Source of the DNA: Adiantum capillus-veneris
Taxonomy: Eukaryota > Streptophyta > Polypodiopsida > Polypodiales > Pteridaceae
Length of the DNA: 58,000 nt
Assembly: GCA_014529385.2 (NCBI GenBank)
Contig: CM043959.1
Coordinates: 53,457,253-53,515,252, forward strand
Direction of reading: 5' to 3'
The stretch's first letter is position 1; each line of letters begins with the position of its first letter. Under the pieces are notes generated by a model. That model did not search any database. It had not been told where the DNA came from and saw only the letters and a list, made by a program, of their open reading frames with translations. Below, piece by piece: positions 54,801-56,907 of this stretch. A program made the translations under genes and the position numbers.

Positions 54801-56885
54801 TTTCCTCTCCAAGAGGAGAGAGAGCTTAGGAGGCCTCTTGATGAGAGCCCCAAAAGAAGACTCTCTCCCATATGAGAGGAGGAATCCAAAGAACAAGTGA
54901 TGAATCCCTAAATTCCTTTGAAGATGTGGCTCCATGAAGACGGCAGACTAAACTATCGCCATCCATCACATTTATGGCAGACTTAACTTTCGACATCCAT
55001 CACATTTATGGCGATTGAAAACTCTGATATATGCCCCCCTTGGGCCTTAATGCCCTTTTGAAGCACGCCAAAAACCAATTCGTGTATTAGAGCAAAGCTA
55101 TAATCCCGAGAAAACCTAGTAGGAAAGCGAAGATTTTTCTGGTGCTTCTTAATATCTTAAATCTAAATTGAGTCTTAATTTGAAACTTTTTTTTTTCCGA
55201 CGCACCAGAAGGCCCACAGGGGGAGGTGTTTATCCGTTCCAGATATTAGCAATGAAACATGGTCGTGCAAGGGCCGTGCACCATCGGGCAATAGCCATGC
55301 GTAGGCATCACCATGGCCACCTAGTTGATGCACCACGTGCTGGGAACAACGGAGAGAACTCGTAGCAACCAACTAGGAACCTCCTCCTTAGGTGACCCAC
55401 CCTAGGGATGCACTTGAGTGTCCAAGGGCAAGAGCCCTAGCAACCTACAAAAATCCCATGCTTGTAATTTGCATAAAGCTACAACTTAACAAGCGTAATT
55501 GAGAAAGCACATGTCCGGGCCGTTTTACCTGGCTCCTAGGGACCGAGGTGCCAGCCAAGTCCACGTTGATGATGGGCTGTCTGGATTTCTATCAGCTCCT
55601 AGGGCTTGGTGGTTTATCAAGTCGGATACTCACTAAATCGAAGCCTGCCCATCACTTTAGGGGCAGGTGTGCATGCATTACACAGCAAATAGTTATTTAA
55701 GAAAGCATGCATTTTCCCAGCAGCTGCTCATAGCCTATTGGTTTGAAGTCTCGTTATGGATGTGCTGGCAGAAGCTCAACCCGCCCGAGCTCGGGCAGGG
55801 GGTTGCAGCTGCCCAAGTTCTTGTCCTCTATTTTGTGCCGCGAATGAGCATATGCCAGCTGGCTTCCACATCCGCACACCCAAGTTTGGGCAGTCGGTGT
55901 GTTAGCAGCCTCAAGCCACCCCGATCTACACACAACTGTAAGGAAGTGGTTGCGCTCTGAGTGGAATCTGGGAGGTGGCTTCTCTGGGCTGGCTGTCAAG
56001 CCCTGCGGTCTACGAGCCCGTCATCATGTTTTTTGTTCTATCAATCAAGTTCCGTTTCTTGCACGTTCCAAGTTCCAAAGAGCCTAGTCACAAGTGTGCT
56101 CCTTTCTGCTCTGCAGCTGGTCACTAGCAGGTAGAGAGAGAAGGTTGCGGTCCTATAACGTTACATCACCCAGATGCTTTCGTAAACAGCAGAGATACGG
56201 TGTTATAAGAGTTCTTTTCTCATTGCTCTCACAGAGGGAGTCGGCCAGCCATATTGATATCATGATTCCATGTCCCATCAGCCGGATGAGCAGGCAGGTT
56301 AGCTGGTGAGCTAGATCATGCGACCAGACTCAAAGTCATGTTCAAGTCTCTTGTGTGCAAGATTTTAAAGAGGTTCTCGTGTGTTTGGAGTGTGTAGATT
56401 CCAGCCCAAGTGAAGATTGCCCCTCTCTTTAATCCATGCAGTTATGTCATCTACCATGACTATAGCTCCACACGTGTGGTCTTACCTAGATACTATCATC
56501 TCCCATAACATAAACTTCTGTTGAGAAAGAAAGACAGCAAAATTCAGTGTTTGCATGCTGGAAACGCCATCGACAAACACAAACACACTCCTGGGTTCGA
56601 AAACGTGAAGAATATAGCACCGATGAGTACCTGCGGGATGACAGACTCTGAAGGAGTAGTGAATCCCAGGGGAGACAAGGATGCAAAGCGAGCGGTCGGA
56701 CGCTGCAACTGTGGGGAGGAGACGGAAGGCGGTGTCGCCATGTGGGTGCTTCTGTTGAAGGAGTAGACTCCGGTGCAAGTTGAGAGGGAGCGCACAGCTG
56801 ACAGTAAGGAAGAGGATGAACGCGAGAGGCGCAACGGCACGTTTCCAGAGTAGCAAACGCACGAGGCCCGCACCACCATAGCCAT
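8565..56885 (-). CDS. LAP: Leucine aminopeptidase (peptidase family M17), plastid-type, 10 exons
   Basis: Metallo-aminopeptidase that removes N-terminal residues such as Leu from peptides. Family knowledge: it is a hexamer with two metals per subunit, and plant forms are usually plastidial or cytosolic. The ten joined exons give 590 codons plus stop, close to the usual length of plant LAPs with transit peptides. Residues 1-70 are rich in Ser, Arg and Thr with few acids, like a transit peptide. The N-terminal M17 domain follows, then the catalytic domain from about residue 290. Visible active-site residues are K359 and D364 (VGKGLTFD), D384 (KFDMGG), and D444, E446 and R448 (NTDAEGRL). All nine introns have GT..AG ends and phases agree at every junction. 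Intron sizes from the 5' end are 3716, 67, 149, 12044, 112, 80, 28029, 1619 and 732 bp. No catalytic residue is missing and there is no internal stop, so the gene is probably functional. cDNA would be needed to confirm exon 1. Confidence 0.93.
9426..9613 (-). CDS. LAP: LAP exon 9 (residues 486-548)
   Basis: Encodes [20 protein letters not shown], then [20 protein letters not shown] and [20 protein letters not shown], ending LKQ. These are the C-terminal catalytic-domain motifs, including [13 protein letters not shown]. The acceptor is GTGGCAG and the donor CAG|GTAATT. Confidence 0.95.
10091..10390. repeat. Tandem duplication in LAP intron 8, offset 176 bp
   Basis: Copies near 10091-10210 and 10267-10390 share AAGACTGCA, GCAGAAGCATGT, AAAGCATCC, TGTAACT and CCCACCTACCCCCT in order. 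The 188-codon plus-strand frame across it (10100-10666) has no family resemblance and is probably chance. Confidence 0.7.
11233..11293 (-). CDS. LAP: LAP exon 8 (residues 466-485 plus one base)
   Basis: Encodes [28 protein letters not shown] is strongly conserved in M17. The 61-nt exon is bordered by TTCGCAG and by GCAG|GTGTGT and leaves phase 1, which exon 9 completes. It lies alone between the 28-kb intron 7 and the 1.6-kb intron 8. Confidence 0.93.
11294..11993. other. LAP intron 7, part next to exon 8
   Basis: No gene or element is recognised. It ends at catcc, the left target-site duplication of the non-autonomous LTR element. Confidence 0.6.
11994..12679 (-). repeat. 3' LTR of element D
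   Basis: 686 bp with terminal TGT..ACA. It carries a long (GA)n tract (about 12071-12119), a (GT)n tract (about 12448-12502) and the promoter block shared with other LTRs at 12182-12203. Confidence 0.88.
13199..13432 (-). repeat. 54-bp tandem repeat with in-frame peptide repeat (element D)
   Basis: Four units at spacings of 54, 54 and 51 bp. On the minus strand one frame reads an 18-residue repeat, [18 protein letters not shown] and variants, four times without a stop. The same repeat is in the sister copy at 17275-17490. I cannot say whether it is translated. Confidence 0.75.
13619..15308 (+). mobile_element. Solo-LTR-like insertion inside element D
   Basis: Begins TGTCACGAGG, ends GGTCA, 1690 bp. 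It is flanked by tagag (13614-13618) and tcgag (15309-15313); the sister copy E has a single tcgag there. It contains TATAAAGAAATACCGAAAGG at 15106, about 200 bp before the end, where an LTR promoter should be. Its open frames (such as 14659-15054) match nothing known to me. Confidence 0.65.
15976..16647 (-). repeat. 5' LTR of element D
   Basis: 672 bp, similar along its length to 11994-12679, with (GA)n at about 16053-16088 and (GT)n at about 16394-16468. A TATAAAG box sits in the block at 16151-16174. The primer-binding site lies just inside, at 15965-15976. Confidence 0.88.
17275..17490 (+). repeat. 54-bp tandem repeat (element E)
   Basis: Same repeat as in element D, read [36 protein letters not shown] and so on. 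The third unit has a TGA where element D has an open frame. Confidence 0.75.
18063..18708 (+). repeat. 3' LTR of element E
   Basis: Begins TGTAACAAACTGC after AAGAAGGGGAGA and ends TTGTGACA. The promoter block with TATAAAG is at 18536-18559. It lacks the long (GA)n and (GT)n tracts of element D's LTRs. Confidence 0.85.
18709..18984. other. Sequence between element E and Copia-1
   Basis: Continuous with 24053 onward once Copia-1 is removed, so it probably belongs to the same unclassified element (H). It has no coding capacity. A repeated ACGAATyCAGCCAGCG motif is seen at 18840-18880. Confidence 0.45.
18991..19294 (+). repeat. 5' LTR of Copia-1
   Basis: Starts TATTGGGTTAAAGG (TG changed to TA) and ends GCGCTCATCA. 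Contains the hairpin GGCCAAGTTTA/TGAACTTGGCC at 19051-19075. Confidence 0.9.
20054..20925 (+). pseudogene. Copia-1 gag (UBN2-type) with broken zinc knuckle
   Basis: Starts [17 protein letters not shown], loses frame near 20143, and is open again at 20201-20752 with the copia gag core ([33 protein letters not shown]). The knuckle should read [14 protein letters not shown], as in Copia-2. Here the first Cys codon TGC is TGA, and another stop follows the knuckle. The product would be the virus-like-particle protein. Confidence 0.85.
20930..21565 (+). pseudogene. Copia-1 protease and pre-integrase
   Basis: The aspartic-protease motif is [13 protein letters not shown]. The pre-integrase domain follows, ending with the integrase zinc-binding start [11 protein letters not shown] short tandem duplication (CACCAAGAGTGATCTTATT repeated near 21037-21070) disrupts the frame upstream of the protease. 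Confidence 0.85.
21508..22200 (+). pseudogene. Copia-1 integrase, deleted
   Basis: Shows [10 protein letters not shown] of the zinc finger and HSDVCSMP and [14 protein letters not shown] of the catalytic core, then DNGGEF at 21881-21898 in another frame. After GIKRD the sequence jumps to a segment that in Copia-2 lies beyond the integrase C-terminal part. Most of the core's end and the C-terminal domain are therefore lost. Confidence 0.82.
22223..23708 (+). pseudogene. Copia-1 reverse transcriptase and RNase H
   Basis: 22223-23116 holds the copia reverse transcriptase ([28 protein letters not shown], and YVDDM with the polymerase Asp pair). 23014-23708 holds RNase H ([53 protein letters not shown]). 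Frameshifts near 23020 and 23200 separate the pieces. Confidence 0.92.
23745..24047 (+). repeat. 3' LTR of Copia-1
   Basis: Starts TGTTTGGTTAAAGG after the polypurine tract and ends GCGCTCATCA. The same hairpin is at 23805-23829. Confidence 0.92.
24053..25433 (+). other. Internal part of unclassified LTR element H
   Basis: Open stretches at 24208-24591 ([20 protein letters not shown], coiled-coil-like), 24664-24873 and 25008-25313 show no polymerase or integrase motif. The region runs into a polypurine tract and an LTR at 25434, so it is probably the interior of a non-autonomous or internally deleted LTR element. Confidence 0.45.
25434..25848 (+). repeat. Probable LTR of element H
   Basis: Starts TGTCACGATTGTGAC right after AACAGGGAGGGAA. 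Carries several CGTGTCTCTTCrCC-like direct repeats and a TATAAAG box at 25723. The right end is uncertain because LINE-1 begins about there. No second copy is in the window. Confidence 0.5.
25849..26945 (+). mobile_element. LINE-1, upstream half (reverse transcriptase C-terminal part)
   Basis: A non-LTR element truncated at its 5' end. It opens inside the reverse transcriptase at [23 protein letters not shown], just after where LINE-3 has YADD. A 223-codon frame (26277-26948) then runs to the cysteine-rich end [18 protein letters not shown]. It is split at 26945 by Copia-2 and resumes at 32401; tatac is duplicated at the junction. Confidence 0.88.
26277..26948 (+). pseudogene. LINE-1 reverse transcriptase C-terminal region
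   Basis: Reads [20 protein letters not shown] and ends with a CX2CX8HX4C zinc-like motif, as in LINE-3 (35455-36260). It is cut by the Copia-2 insertion and its N-terminal part is missing. The nearest readable relatives are the LINE copies in this window; I do not assign a clade. Confidence 0.8.
26946..27236 (-). repeat. 3' LTR of Copia-2
   Basis: 291 bp, from TGTTGGGTTAAAGG to GCGCTTATCA in element orientation. Lacks the hairpin segment present in the 5' LTR (junction near 27170). Confidence 0.95.
27226..28572 (-). pseudogene. Copia-2 reverse transcriptase and RNase H
   Basis: One open frame of 448 codons with [52 protein letters not shown] and [15 protein letters not shown]. Near 27343 one base is missing relative to Copia-3, so the last residues (DALTK...) are replaced by a shifted tail. 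The RT start is separated by a frame break near 28575-28670. Confidence 0.92.
28783..29532 (-). pseudogene. Copia-2 integrase C-terminal part and linker
   Basis: Open frame with the copia integrase C-terminal signature ([53 protein letters not shown]) and an acidic linker leading to the reverse transcriptase ([14 protein letters not shown]). It ends at a stop at 28783 just before the RT start. Confidence 0.9.
29481..30485 (-). pseudogene. Copia-2 protease and integrase, with poly-Gly expansion
   Basis: Protease [13 protein letters not shown] (DSG changed to DSC, so probably inactive), then pre-integrase, zinc finger [17 protein letters not shown] and catalytic core [14 protein letters not shown]. 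The LRTDNGG motif runs into a poly-Gly tract encoded by 23 consecutive C on the plus strand (29666-29688). A frame change separates the protease from the integrase. Confidence 0.88.
30486..31345 (-). pseudogene. Copia-2 gag (UBN2-type) with intact zinc knuckle
   Basis: Starts [19 protein letters not shown] near 31333 and is broken once near 31215. It is then open through [20 protein letters not shown] and [15 protein letters not shown]. The knuckle [14 protein letters not shown] is complete (near 30595-30640), and a Lys-rich tail follows. Confidence 0.87.
32084..32395 (-). repeat. 5' LTR of Copia-2
   Basis: 312 bp, same ends as the 3' LTR. Contains the hairpin near 32312-32335 and a (GA)n tract at 32203-32222. 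Confidence 0.95.
32401..32986 (+). mobile_element. LINE-1, downstream half and 3' end
   Basis: Resumes the frame interrupted at 26945: [20 protein letters not shown], then [20 protein letters not shown]. It continues as a 3' untranslated region ending GACGTTAATATTACATTTCA, and a (TC)n tract begins at the next base. Confidence 0.88.
32987..33060 (+). repeat. (TC)n microsatellite at the LINE-1 3' end
   Basis: Uninterrupted TC repeat, bounded on the left by the conserved LINE 3' end and on the right by the first base of LINE-2. Confidence 0.95.
33061..34545 (+). mobile_element. LINE-2, endonuclease to early reverse transcriptase, 3' truncated
   Basis: Frames interrupted by stops show an APE-type endonuclease: [18 protein letters not shown], then [26 protein letters not shown] (the ..DH motif). 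It continues into the reverse transcriptase start ([30 protein letters not shown]), where it stops. A 35-base C run (33217-33251) lies near its left end. It is a different copy from LINE-1 because the domain order would be reversed. Confidence 0.82.
34546..34940. other. Stretch between LINE-2 and LINE-3
   Basis: No gene or element is recognised. It ends at the (GA)n tract that marks the LINE-3 3' end. Confidence 0.5.
35455..36260 (-). pseudogene. LINE-3 C-terminal region
   Basis: Two frames, 36260-35955 ([33 protein letters not shown]) and 35784-35455 ([15 protein letters not shown] and [20 protein letters not shown]). They correspond to 26277-26945 plus 32401-32560 of LINE-1. Confidence 0.8.
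36388..36948 (-). pseudogene. LINE-3 reverse transcriptase core
   Basis: Reads [20 protein letters not shown], then [14 protein letters not shown] with the polymerase Asp pair, [15 protein letters not shown], and [10 protein letters not shown]. These are the finger, palm and thumb landmarks of LINE reverse transcriptases. Stops upstream and downstream show it is not functional as it stands. Confidence 0.88.
37142..37540 (-). pseudogene. LINE-3 reverse transcriptase start
   Basis: Reads [20 protein letters not shown] and, one frame on, [20 protein letters not shown]. This is the first conserved block of LINE reverse transcriptases. The matching part of LINE-2 is at 34170-34545. Confidence 0.8.
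37780..38635 (-). mobile_element. LTR family F, copy 1
   Basis: In minus orientation it starts TGTCACGTGCGCAC at 38635. It shares with the copies at 41404 and 49312 the order CGTGGACA, AAGTGACTTTTGG, a GCAAATT/GCCCTACC region, a TATAAA-type box and repeated AGCGTTTT motifs. The far part is a long GTC/GAC-rich repeat (about 37800-38180). The other end and a second LTR are not seen. Confidence 0.6.
37795..38180. repeat. GAC/GTC-rich simple repeat within family F
   Basis: Imperfect units such as GTCGACGACG, GATGACGATG and GTCTATGTCGA. The corresponding stretch in F copy 2 is at 42265-42420 and shorter; it is absent from F copy 3. Confidence 0.85.
38641..38687 (+). repeat. (GA)n tract at the LINE-4 3' end
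   Basis: Read directly. It is (TC)n in LINE orientation and directly follows the conserved 3' end. Confidence 0.95.
38688..39078 (-). mobile_element. LINE-4, 3' fragment inside a (GA)n tract
   Basis: The 3' end (rc of GAAATGTTATATTAAACGTC and CAAAAGGCCAAAATGACCTA) matches LINE-1 and LINE-3. The upstream part matches the LINE-3 3' untranslated region around CCATGGTCAGTACTCTGAC. The fragment has (GA)n on both sides. Confidence 0.82.
39079..39127 (+). repeat. (GA)n tract at the truncated end of LINE-4
   Basis: Read directly. Beyond it lies intron 7 sequence leading to exon 7. Confidence 0.95.
39323..39400 (-). CDS. LAP: LAP exon 7 (residues 440-465, NTDAEGRL signature)
   Basis: Encodes [20 protein letters not shown] and KQGVHK: 26 codons, phase 0 at both ends. 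NTDAEGRL is the M17 signature and supplies two metal ligands (D444, E446) and the catalytic Arg (R448). The acceptor follows GAATTAG and the donor is AAG|GTTCAT. It is the last exon before the 28-kb intron. Confidence 0.95.
39481..39576 (-). CDS. LAP: LAP exon 6 (residues 408-439)
   Basis: Encodes [20 protein letters not shown] and [12 protein letters not shown], a 32-codon phase-0 exon of the catalytic core. AACENM and RPGD are hallmark M17 stretches. It is bordered by AG before GTACAC and by GAG|GTATGA. It is short enough to be missed by a simple ORF search. Confidence 0.93.
39689..39815 (-). CDS. LAP: LAP exon 5 (residues 365-407)
   Basis: Begins with T that completes Ser, then [22 protein letters not shown] and an [13 protein letters not shown] stretch. 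D384 is a metal ligand. The spacing of 20 residues from D364 to D384 is that of plant LAPs rather than of E. coli PepA. The acceptor is TTTTGCAG and the donor GAG|GTAGGC, phase 0. Confidence 0.95.
40189..41403. mobile_element. Possible non-autonomous hAT-like DNA element
   Basis: The ends are inverted: CATAGTTACCGTGGAACG on the left and the complement of CATAGTTACAGGGAATG on the right. Subterminal parts are rich in GGAACGGG/CCCGTTCC motifs on both sides (40200-40330, 40725-40810, 41320-41375), which recalls Ac/Ds-type subterminal repeats. The flanking 8-mers tcttgtac and atgtgtac match at 5 positions only. There is no transposase frame. Confidence 0.4.
41404..42608 (+). mobile_element. LTR family F, copy 2 (left part)
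   Basis: Plus-strand copy with CGTGGACAAG, AAGTGACTTTTGGAATTC, CCTATAAATGAAG (a TATA-type box at 41711) and many AGCGTTTT-CAG-TTCAGCC motifs between 41810 and 42260. It ends in a GAGGGCCCTTGG..GGGACCCC block. Copia-3 interrupts it at acatt; a short continuation follows at 47567. Confidence 0.6.
42609..42889 (-). repeat. 3' LTR of Copia-3
   Basis: 281 bp. The hairpin region is missing (junction near 42824), leaving AAAGTTAGCCAAAGG. Confidence 0.92.
42899..44477 (-). pseudogene. Copia-3 reverse transcriptase and RNase H
   Basis: Pieces 44477-44022 ([15 protein letters not shown] shifted, then [12 protein letters not shown]), 43973-43392 ([21 protein letters not shown]), 43388-43197 and 43180-42899 ([35 protein letters not shown]). 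Each is separated by single stops or small indels. The 3' end keeps the intact DALTK frame that Copia-2 lost. Confidence 0.92.
44314..45235 (-). pseudogene. Copia-3 integrase C-terminal part and linker
   Basis: Open frame 45138-44314 with [35 protein letters not shown] and VDHWLR-like linker residues. Upstream to 45235 the N-terminal continuation is [12 protein letters not shown] with a frame break. It ends at the deletion that joins gag. Confidence 0.88.
45236..45660 (-). pseudogene. Copia-3 gag, N-terminal part
   Basis: [20 protein letters not shown] and [20 protein letters not shown] match Copia-1 and Copia-2 gag. The frame is cut by a small deletion after DESKS and by the large deletion near 45240. 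The gag start (MASSS, near 45662) has a changed context. Confidence 0.85.
46243..46412 (+). repeat. CCCTAA-rich (telomere-like) stretch in the solo LTR
   Basis: A dozen or more AACCCTAA units, some in direct series (AACCCTAACCCTAACCCTAA), interspersed with short variable spacers. Other LTRs of this family carry only one or two AAACCCTAA here. Confidence 0.9.
46761..46996 (+). repeat. 118-bp tandem duplication in the solo LTR
   Basis: TCCGCCACTCC..TCGCGTGCC and the following CTCTCT, TTTCAGTTCA and TTCTATTGGCAC blocks occur twice, starting at 46761 and 46879. The LTR 3' end is thus doubled. Confidence 0.9.
47231..47566 (-). repeat. 5' LTR of Copia-3
   Basis: 336 bp. Keeps the hairpin, here with an extra partial arm (47469-47506). 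Contains (GA)n at 47348-47376. Confidence 0.92.
47572..47966 (+). mobile_element. F copy 2 continuation and element D-type internal fragment
   Basis: 47572-47640 resembles 50600-50670 of the F-like segment (TCAAGGAA, AATAAAAG-AACC), so it completes F copy 2. From about 47680, GGGACTACCATCGCCGC and CTTATGGAAGGAATCTAACC, then GAGATTGCTTTTTAAGTTTG, match the interior of elements D and E. Boundaries are approximate. Confidence 0.5.
47967..49311 (-). mobile_element. Copia-4, 3' fragment of a different copia subfamily
   Basis: Only reverse transcriptase and RNase H remain. The copy differs from Copia-1 to Copia-3 at many residues but keeps the same order of motifs and a similar polypurine tract (TGAGTGGGAGGT, near 48049-48060). 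The LTR beyond it is cut short. It stops at 49311, where family F copy 3 begins. Confidence 0.82.
48082..49304 (-). pseudogene. Copia-4 reverse transcriptase and RNase H
   Basis: 49304-48894 has [31 protein letters not shown] and YVDDM. 48891-48082 has [41 protein letters not shown] and [20 protein letters not shown] with [15 protein letters not shown] at the end. One break separates the two. Confidence 0.88.
49312..50091 (-). mobile_element. LTR family F, copy 3
   Basis: Starts TGTCACGTGCACATC at 50091 in minus orientation. It shares TATGTGTACGTGGACAAGC, AAGTGACTTTTG, GTAGGGCAAATTTACTAA, a TATATATAG box and many CAGCGTTTTTCAGC motifs with copies 1 and 2. It lacks the GAC/GTC-rich tract apart from ACGCCGTCGTCGAC. 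Confidence 0.6.
50160..50700 (+). mobile_element. F-like segment with (TC)n
   Basis: Contains GGAGGGCCCTTGAGAGGGTT and GACCCCACCAGGTGTC (50472-50515), matching 42490-42540 of F copy 2. A (TC)n tract (about 50527-50575) and a TTCAAGGAAACCCTCTCTTC stretch like 47580-47610 follow. It may be a further F fragment; limits are not clear. Confidence 0.4.
50780..51735 (+). mobile_element. LINE-5, 3' fragment with an internal insertion
   Basis: Matches the LINE 3' region at GGCATTCTCCTTGATCGTGC, CTGACCATGGAGGACATTGA and GTCTCATACGTCGTTTTGGCC, and ends GACGTTAATATAACATTTCA at about 51735. A 366-bp insertion (51338-51703) splits the last part. A (TC)n tract follows. A 13-base C run lies at 51003-51015. 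Confidence 0.75.
51338..51703 (+). mobile_element. Insertion in LINE-5, possible SINE remnant
   Basis: Splits the conserved LINE stretch GGCCTTTTGAAGACG. CCTTTTCAAGA precedes it and GGCTTTTGAAGA follows it, like a target duplication. It contains TAGCTTAGTTGG (51524-51535), which fits the tRNA A-box consensus, followed by an ACTTG/CAAGT stem. A clear B box is missing. Confidence 0.35.
51741..51806 (+). repeat. (TC)n tract at the LINE-5 3' end
   Basis: Read directly, right after ACATTTCATTTTCATA. It ends about 54 bp before exon 4's donor side. Confidence 0.95.
51860..52085 (-). CDS. LAP: LAP exon 4 (residues 290-364, first metal ligands)
   Basis: Encodes [34 protein letters not shown] and [12 protein letters not shown]359 and D364 match the Lys and first Asp ligands of the family. 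The acceptor is TTTTAG and the donor GACAG|GTTGGT, leaving AG in phase 2. The codon is finished by T in exon 5 to give Ser of TFDSGG, twelve kilobases away. Confidence 0.95.
52235..52429 (-). CDS. LAP: LAP exon 3 (residues 225-289)
   Basis: Encodes the end of the N-terminal domain and the linker: [20 protein letters not shown] and [15 protein letters not shown]. Separated from exon 2 by a 67-bp intron. The acceptor is CTTGCAG and the donor CCTG|GTACCT, phase 1 on both sides. The RELVN-(A/S)-PxNVxTP block is typical of plant and bacterial M17 enzymes. Confidence 0.92.
52497..52914 (-). CDS. LAP: LAP exon 2 (residues 86-224)
   Basis: Encodes the start of the N-terminal M17 domain, with [36 protein letters not shown] and a run ending in KASAIATG, all recognisable in plant LAPs. 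The acceptor is TTTTAG before ATTGAG and the donor is ACAG|GTAGTA. Length 418 nt leaves phase 1, which exon 3 completes with GT to give Gly. Confidence 0.9.
53241..53390. repeat. 75-bp tandem duplication in LAP intron 1
   Basis: TTTCGCAGAATTTCATAAAA starts at 53241 and again at 53316. The copies agree in ATTACTGCTTGAACAA, TTCATATATTT and AAAGCCCTA. Confidence 0.9.
54630..54875 (+). CDS. Small open frame, 81 codons, unknown
   Basis: [20 protein letters not shown] then a neutral to acidic stretch, ending [15 protein letters not shown]. The composition is protein-like and the ATG context (AACATGGCT) is good. It may be the start of a retroelement gag or a chance frame within the intron. I know no relative. 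Confidence 0.25.
   Translation: MAKNNQENRMNIDNFDFADEGANDDAPMFVNYLVQQAMGNPALQAEVTQQLCAYGISFPLQEERELRRPLDESPKRRLSPI
56631..56885 (-). CDS. LAP: LAP exon 1 (residues 1-85, transit-peptide-like)
   Basis: Starts at the first in-frame ATG; an in-frame TGA lies a short way upstream and the ATG is followed by G. The product is rich in Ser, Arg, Thr and Pro with almost no acidic residues and ends in SVIPQ. The donor reads CAG|GTACTC, phase 0. The sequence is not conserved enough to prove homology. Assignment rests on position, transit-peptide composition, the good donor and the in-frame join to exon 2. Confidence 0.75.
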
Positions 56886-56898
56886 TCCCAATCTACTT

Positions 56899-56907
56899 TC
56901 AGCTCAT
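56899..56907 (-). promoter_or_regulatory. Minimal upstream ORF (ATG AGC TGA) before the LAP start
   Basis: A start codon followed by one Ser codon and a TGA ends 13 nt before the LAP ATG. If the transcript begins upstream of it, ribosomes would meet this two-codon ORF first. The transcription start is unknown, so it may not be in the mRNA. Confidence 0.3.

Larger units (their letters stand above)
52915..56630. other. LAP intron 1
   Basis: 3.7 kb with no recognised element. It holds a 75-bp tandem duplication (53241-53390), a diverged duplication (about 53656-53775 and 53815-53925), a small open frame at 54630-54875 and a GC-richer part from 55190 to 56480. Confidence 0.7.
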
